The notes under the pieces are model-generated. The model was not told where the DNA came from. It worked only from the letters and a program-made list of their open reading frames with translations, and did no database searches. From NCBI GenBank assembly GCA_946183095.1, contig CAMHBE010000157.1, positions 1 through 5,538 on the forward strand: 5,538 bases of DNA. Reading direction: 5' to 3'. This DNA comes from an uncultured Clostridia bacterium. Its GTDB lineage: Bacteria; Bacillota; Clostridia; Oscillospirales; Ruminococcaceae. A program made the translations under genes and the position numbers. Shown piece by piece: positions 2,956 through 5,538 of the stretch (its first letter is position 1; each line of letters opens with the position of its first letter).

Positions 2956-5538
2956 CTTCTTTGCAGCCGGTCTTCTGCCGCGCTTCTTAGGTTCCGCCGG
3001 AGCATCCTCCGCTTTGGCTTTTCTGCCGCGCTTCTTCGGCTCGGCAGTCACCGTTCCGGCAGCGTCTGCCTTTGCCTTTGCGGACTTTTTCGCAGCCGCG
3101 GGAGCCTTCGCGTCACCGCCCGTCTGATTCTCCGTGTAGATCCTGCCGTAGTACGCGTCAAGATACAGCCCTTTGAGCTCGGATATCAAGGGATAGCGCG
3201 GGTTCGCGCCCGTGCACTGGTCGTCGAACGCCGCTTCCGACATCTCGTCGAGGGTTGCAAGGAAATCCTTCTCGGAAACGCCGTAATCCGCGACAGTCGC
3301 CTTTATGCCGACGCGCGCCTTGAGTTTCTCGACAGCATCTATGAGCTTTTCGAGCTTTTCGGCATCCGTCTTCCCGCCAAGTCCGAGAGCATCCGCCACT
3401 TCCGCGTATCTCGCAAGTGTATGCGGGTGGTCGTACTGCGGGAACGTGCCCATTTTCACCGGGACTTCCGACGCGTTGAACCTCATGACGTTGCAGATAA
3501 CGAGAGCGTTCGCGATACCGTGGGCGATATGGTGGTAAGCGCCGAGCTTATGCGCGAGTGAGTGGGAAACGCCGAGGAAAGCGTTCGCAAACGCCATGCC
3601 CGCCATAGTTGCCGCGTTCGCCATTTTCTCGCGGGCTTCGATATCGCTGCCGTTGTCGTATGCGCGGGGCAGGTACTCGAATATGACTTTGAGCGCCTGT
3701 ATCGCAAGTCCGTCGGTGTAGTCGGTAGCCATTACCGACGCGTAAGCTTCGAGAGCGTGTGTCACCGCGTCAATGCCGGATGCGGCGGTAAGCCCCTTCG
3801 GCGCGGTCATGTGCATATCCGTGTCAACTATAGCCATATCGGGCATCAGTTCATAGTCTGCGAGCGGGTACTTGCAGCCGTCGGACTTATCGGTTATAAC
3901 AGCGAAGGGCGTGACTTCGGAGCCTGTTCCAGCCGAGGTGGGTACTGCCACGAAATATGCCTTCTCACCCATTTTCGGGAAAGTATAAACACGCTTGCGG
4001 ATATCTATGAACCGCATCGCCATGTCCTTGAAATCGGCTTCGGGATGCTCGTACAGCACCCACATTATCTTTGCCGCGTCCATTGCGGAACCGCCGCCGA
4101 CCGCTATAATAACATCCGGCTTGAAGGATGTCATGAGCGCCGCACCTTTCTGAGCGCTGTCAAGTGTCGGGTCGGGCTCGACATCGAAGAATGTCTCGTG
4201 AACTATGCCGAGTTCGTCGAGCTTGTCGGTTATCGGTCTTGTGAATCCCGCGCCGTACAGAAAACTGTCGGTAACGACGAACGCGCGCTTCTTGCCCATT
4301 ACGCTGCCCAGCTCGTCAAGCGCCACCGGCAGGCATCCTCTCTTTATATACACCTTTTCAGGCGCTCTGAACCACAGCATATTCTCTCTCCTTGCAGCGA
4401 CTGTCTTTATATTGAGCAGGTGCTTGACACCTACGTTCTCGCTCACGCTGTTGCCGCCCCACGAGCCGCATCCGAGGGTCAGCGACGGCGGCATCCTGAA
4501 ATTGTACAGTCCGCCGATACCTCCGTGGGAGGAGGGTGTGTTTATCAGGATACGTCCCGTTTTCATGCGGGCTTCAAACTCGTCGAGGACATCGCGCCGT
4601 GACTGCGGGTCGATGTAAATGGACGAGGTATGCCCGAAACCGCCGTCGGCGATCAGTCTTTCCGCCTTGCCGAACGCGTCATGGATATCCTTTGCCTTGT
4701 ACATTGCAAGAACGGGAGAGAGCTTCTCATGCGCGAACTCCTCGGAAATGTCAACGTCGGTCACTTCGCCTATCAGTATCTTTGTCGCGGCGGGAACTTC
4801 GACTCCCGCAAGTCCGGCGATAGTCGCGGCTTTCTGACCGACTATCTTCGCGTTGAGCGCACCGTTGATGATGATAGTGCGGCGCACCTTGTCGAGCTCA
4901 GCGCCTTTGAGGAAATAGCAGCCCCTGTCGGCAAATTCCTTTTTCACCGCGTCATAGATGTTCTTATGGACTATGACTGACTGCTCGGACGCACAGATCA
5001 TGCCGTTGTCGAAAGTCTTTGAGTGTATTATGGAGTTCACGGCAAGTATGATATCCGCGGACTCGTCGATTATCGCGGGTGTGTTGCCGGCGCCGACACC
5101 GAGAGCGGGCTTGCCGCTGGAATACGCAGCCTTCACCATGCCGGGGCCGCCCGTTGCCAGTATGATATCGGCTTCCTTCATGACCAGCGTGGTCATGTCA
5201 AGATTGGGCGCGTCGATCCACGAGATGATGTTCTCGGGAGCTCCCGCCTTCACTGCCGCCTCATATACTACGCGGGCAGCCTCGACAGTGCTCTTCTTTG
5301 CGCGGGGGTGTGGGCTGAAAATGATACCGTTGCGGGTCTTGAGCGATATGAGCGCCTTGAATATCGCCGTGGAAGTGGGGTTCGTGGTGGGTATCACCGC
5401 CGCGATAACGCCGATCGGCTCGGCTATCTTCCTGATGCCGAACGCCTTGTCCTCCTCGATGACCCCGCAGGTCTTCGTATTTTTATACTCGTTGTAGATA
5501 TACTCGGCGGCATAGTTGTTCTTGATGACCTTGTCCTC
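2953..5538 (-). CDS. adhE: Bifunctional acetaldehyde-CoA/alcohol dehydrogenase AdhE (5' end missing)
   Basis: AdhE reduces acetyl-CoA to acetaldehyde and then ethanol with two NADH, regenerating NAD+ in fermentation; the protein typically forms cytoplasmic spirosomes. The visible frame encodes 861 residues and is open to the right edge, beginning EDKVIKNNYAAEYIY, which corresponds to about residue 60 of E. coli AdhE. The N-terminal aldehyde dehydrogenase domain (about 1-385) has the catalytic Cys182 in NGMICASEQS. The C-terminal iron-dependent alcohol dehydrogenase domain (about 395-805) has the nucleotide motif GGGSAMD (481-487) and iron ligands Asp590, His594, His659 and His673, in GIDAVTHALEAY and SHSLAHKLG...IAHG. 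All key residues are intact. The GTG at 5397 is an internal Val codon, not the start. After the family's usual end (residue 807) comes a 54-residue tail with 18 Lys/Arg and 17 Ala, including two AEPKKRGR copies 16 residues apart. It leads an operon with the kinase gene; its promoter is outside the window. Confidence 0.97.
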   Translation of the reverse strand, partial: EDKVIKNNYAAEYIYNEYKNTKTCGVIEEDKAFGIRKIAEPIGVIAAVIPTTNPTSTAIFKALISLKTRNGIIFSPHPRAKKSTVEAARVVYEAAVKAGAPENIISWIDAPNLDMTTLVMKEADIILATGGPGMVKAAYSSGKPALGVGAGNTPAIIDESADIILAVNSIIHSKTFDNGMICASEQSVIVHKNIYDAVKKEFADRGCYFLKGAELDKVRRTIIINGALNAKIVGQKAATIAGLAGVEVPAATKILIGEVTDVDISEEFAHEKLSPVLAMYKAKDIHDAFGKAERLIADGGFGHTSSIYIDPQSRRDVLDEFEARMKTGRILINTPSSHGGIGGLYNFRMPPSLTLGCGSWGGNSVSENVGVKHLLNIKTVAARRENMLWFRAPEKVYIKRGCLPVALDELGSVMGKKRAFVVTDSFLYGAGFTRPITDKLDELGIVHETFFDVEPDPTLDSAQKGAALMTSFKPDVIIAVGGGSAMDAAKIMWVLYEHPEADFKDMAMRFIDIRKRVYTFPKMGEKAYFVAVPTSAGTGSEVTPFAVITDKSDGCKYPLADYELMPDMAIVDTDMHMTAPKGLTAASGIDAVTHALEAYASVMATDYTDGLAIQALKVIFEYLPRAYDNGSDIEAREKMANAATMAGMAFANAFLGVSHSLAHKLGAYHHIAHGIANALVICNVMRFNASEVPVKMGTFPQYDHPHTLARYAEVADALGLGGKTDAEKLEKLIDAVEKLKARVGIKATVADYGVSEKDFLATLDEMSEAAFDDQCTGANPRYPLISELKGLYLDAYYGRIYTENQTGGDAKAPAAAKKSAKAKADAAGTVTAEPKKRGRKAKAEDAPAEPKKRGRRPAAKK
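2973..3036 (-). repeat. Tandem 48-bp unit encoding the AEPKKRGR repeats in the AdhE tail
   Basis: The 16-base word TTCTGCCGCGCTTCTT on the plus strand occurs at 2973-2988 and again at 3021-3036, an offset of 48 bp or exactly 16 codons. It encodes the repeated KKRGR core at residues 835-839 and 851-855 of the visible protein. The sequence between the copies has diverged, which suggests an in-frame tandem duplication followed by drift. Confidence 0.75.

Noticed and set aside
2424..2990. Plus-strand open frame of 188 codons opposite the kinase and the adhE end
   Set aside because: It is antisense to a frame with clear HGDFNPSN and IIDW motifs, and its Val/Arg-rich sequence has no domain or ribosome site of note.
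3562..4602. Long plus-strand open frame of 346 codons opposite adhE
   Set aside because: It lies wholly antisense to a highly conserved AdhE frame, has no recognisable domain, and its composition (Arg, His and Cys rich) is typical of a shadow of a GC-rich gene.
5395..5397. GTG as the start of AdhE
   Set aside because: The frame continues upstream to the right edge with conserved AdhE sequence (VIKNNYAAEYIY, KTCGVIEEDKAFG), so this is an internal Val codon and the true start is outside the window.

Overview
The window looks like part of a chromosome from an anaerobic, fermentative member of the Clostridia, most plausibly Oscillospiraceae (Ruminococcus-like). The reasons are a Firmicutes-type two-membrane-segment SecG, a bifunctional aldehyde/alcohol dehydrogenase AdhE of the fermentative type, an AIM24-family protein, strong GGAGG-type ribosome binding sites, and AT-rich intergenic DNA around moderately GC-rich genes. 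The family-level placement is inference. All five protein genes are on the minus strand, so transcription runs from the right edge to the left. I see no mobile element, CRISPR array, tRNA or rRNA.

Right part (2190-5538): adhE runs off the right edge and lacks roughly its first 60 codons. It is followed after 13 bp by a gene for a small APH/choline-kinase-fold phosphotransferase, whose Shine-Dalgarno sequence begins on the adhE stop codon. The two are almost certainly one operon. AdhE ends in an unusual 54-residue Lys/Arg/Ala tail holding two copies of an AEPKKRGR motif that resembles AT-hooks.

Middle (1162-2189): a 269-bp intergenic stretch carries a cluster of perfect inverted repeats and a probable promoter, then a gene for an AIM24-family protein. 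Its leader has a hairpin directly before the ribosome binding site, with a possible alternative pairing that would cover that site.

Left part (1-1161): a well-defined transcription unit with an extended -10 promoter (TTGCAA, 17 bp, TATAAT), secG, an intercistronic 12-bp hairpin, a gene for an uncharacterised 111-residue soluble protein, and an intrinsic terminator. The last 80 bp at the left edge are AT-rich and hold a weak promoter candidate for a gene outside the window.

The genes do not form a recognisable new system. They are ordinary housekeeping and fermentation genes. The points worth a second look are the basic AdhE tail, the adhE-kinase coupling, the unknown protein after secG, and several RNA or DNA palindromes between genes.
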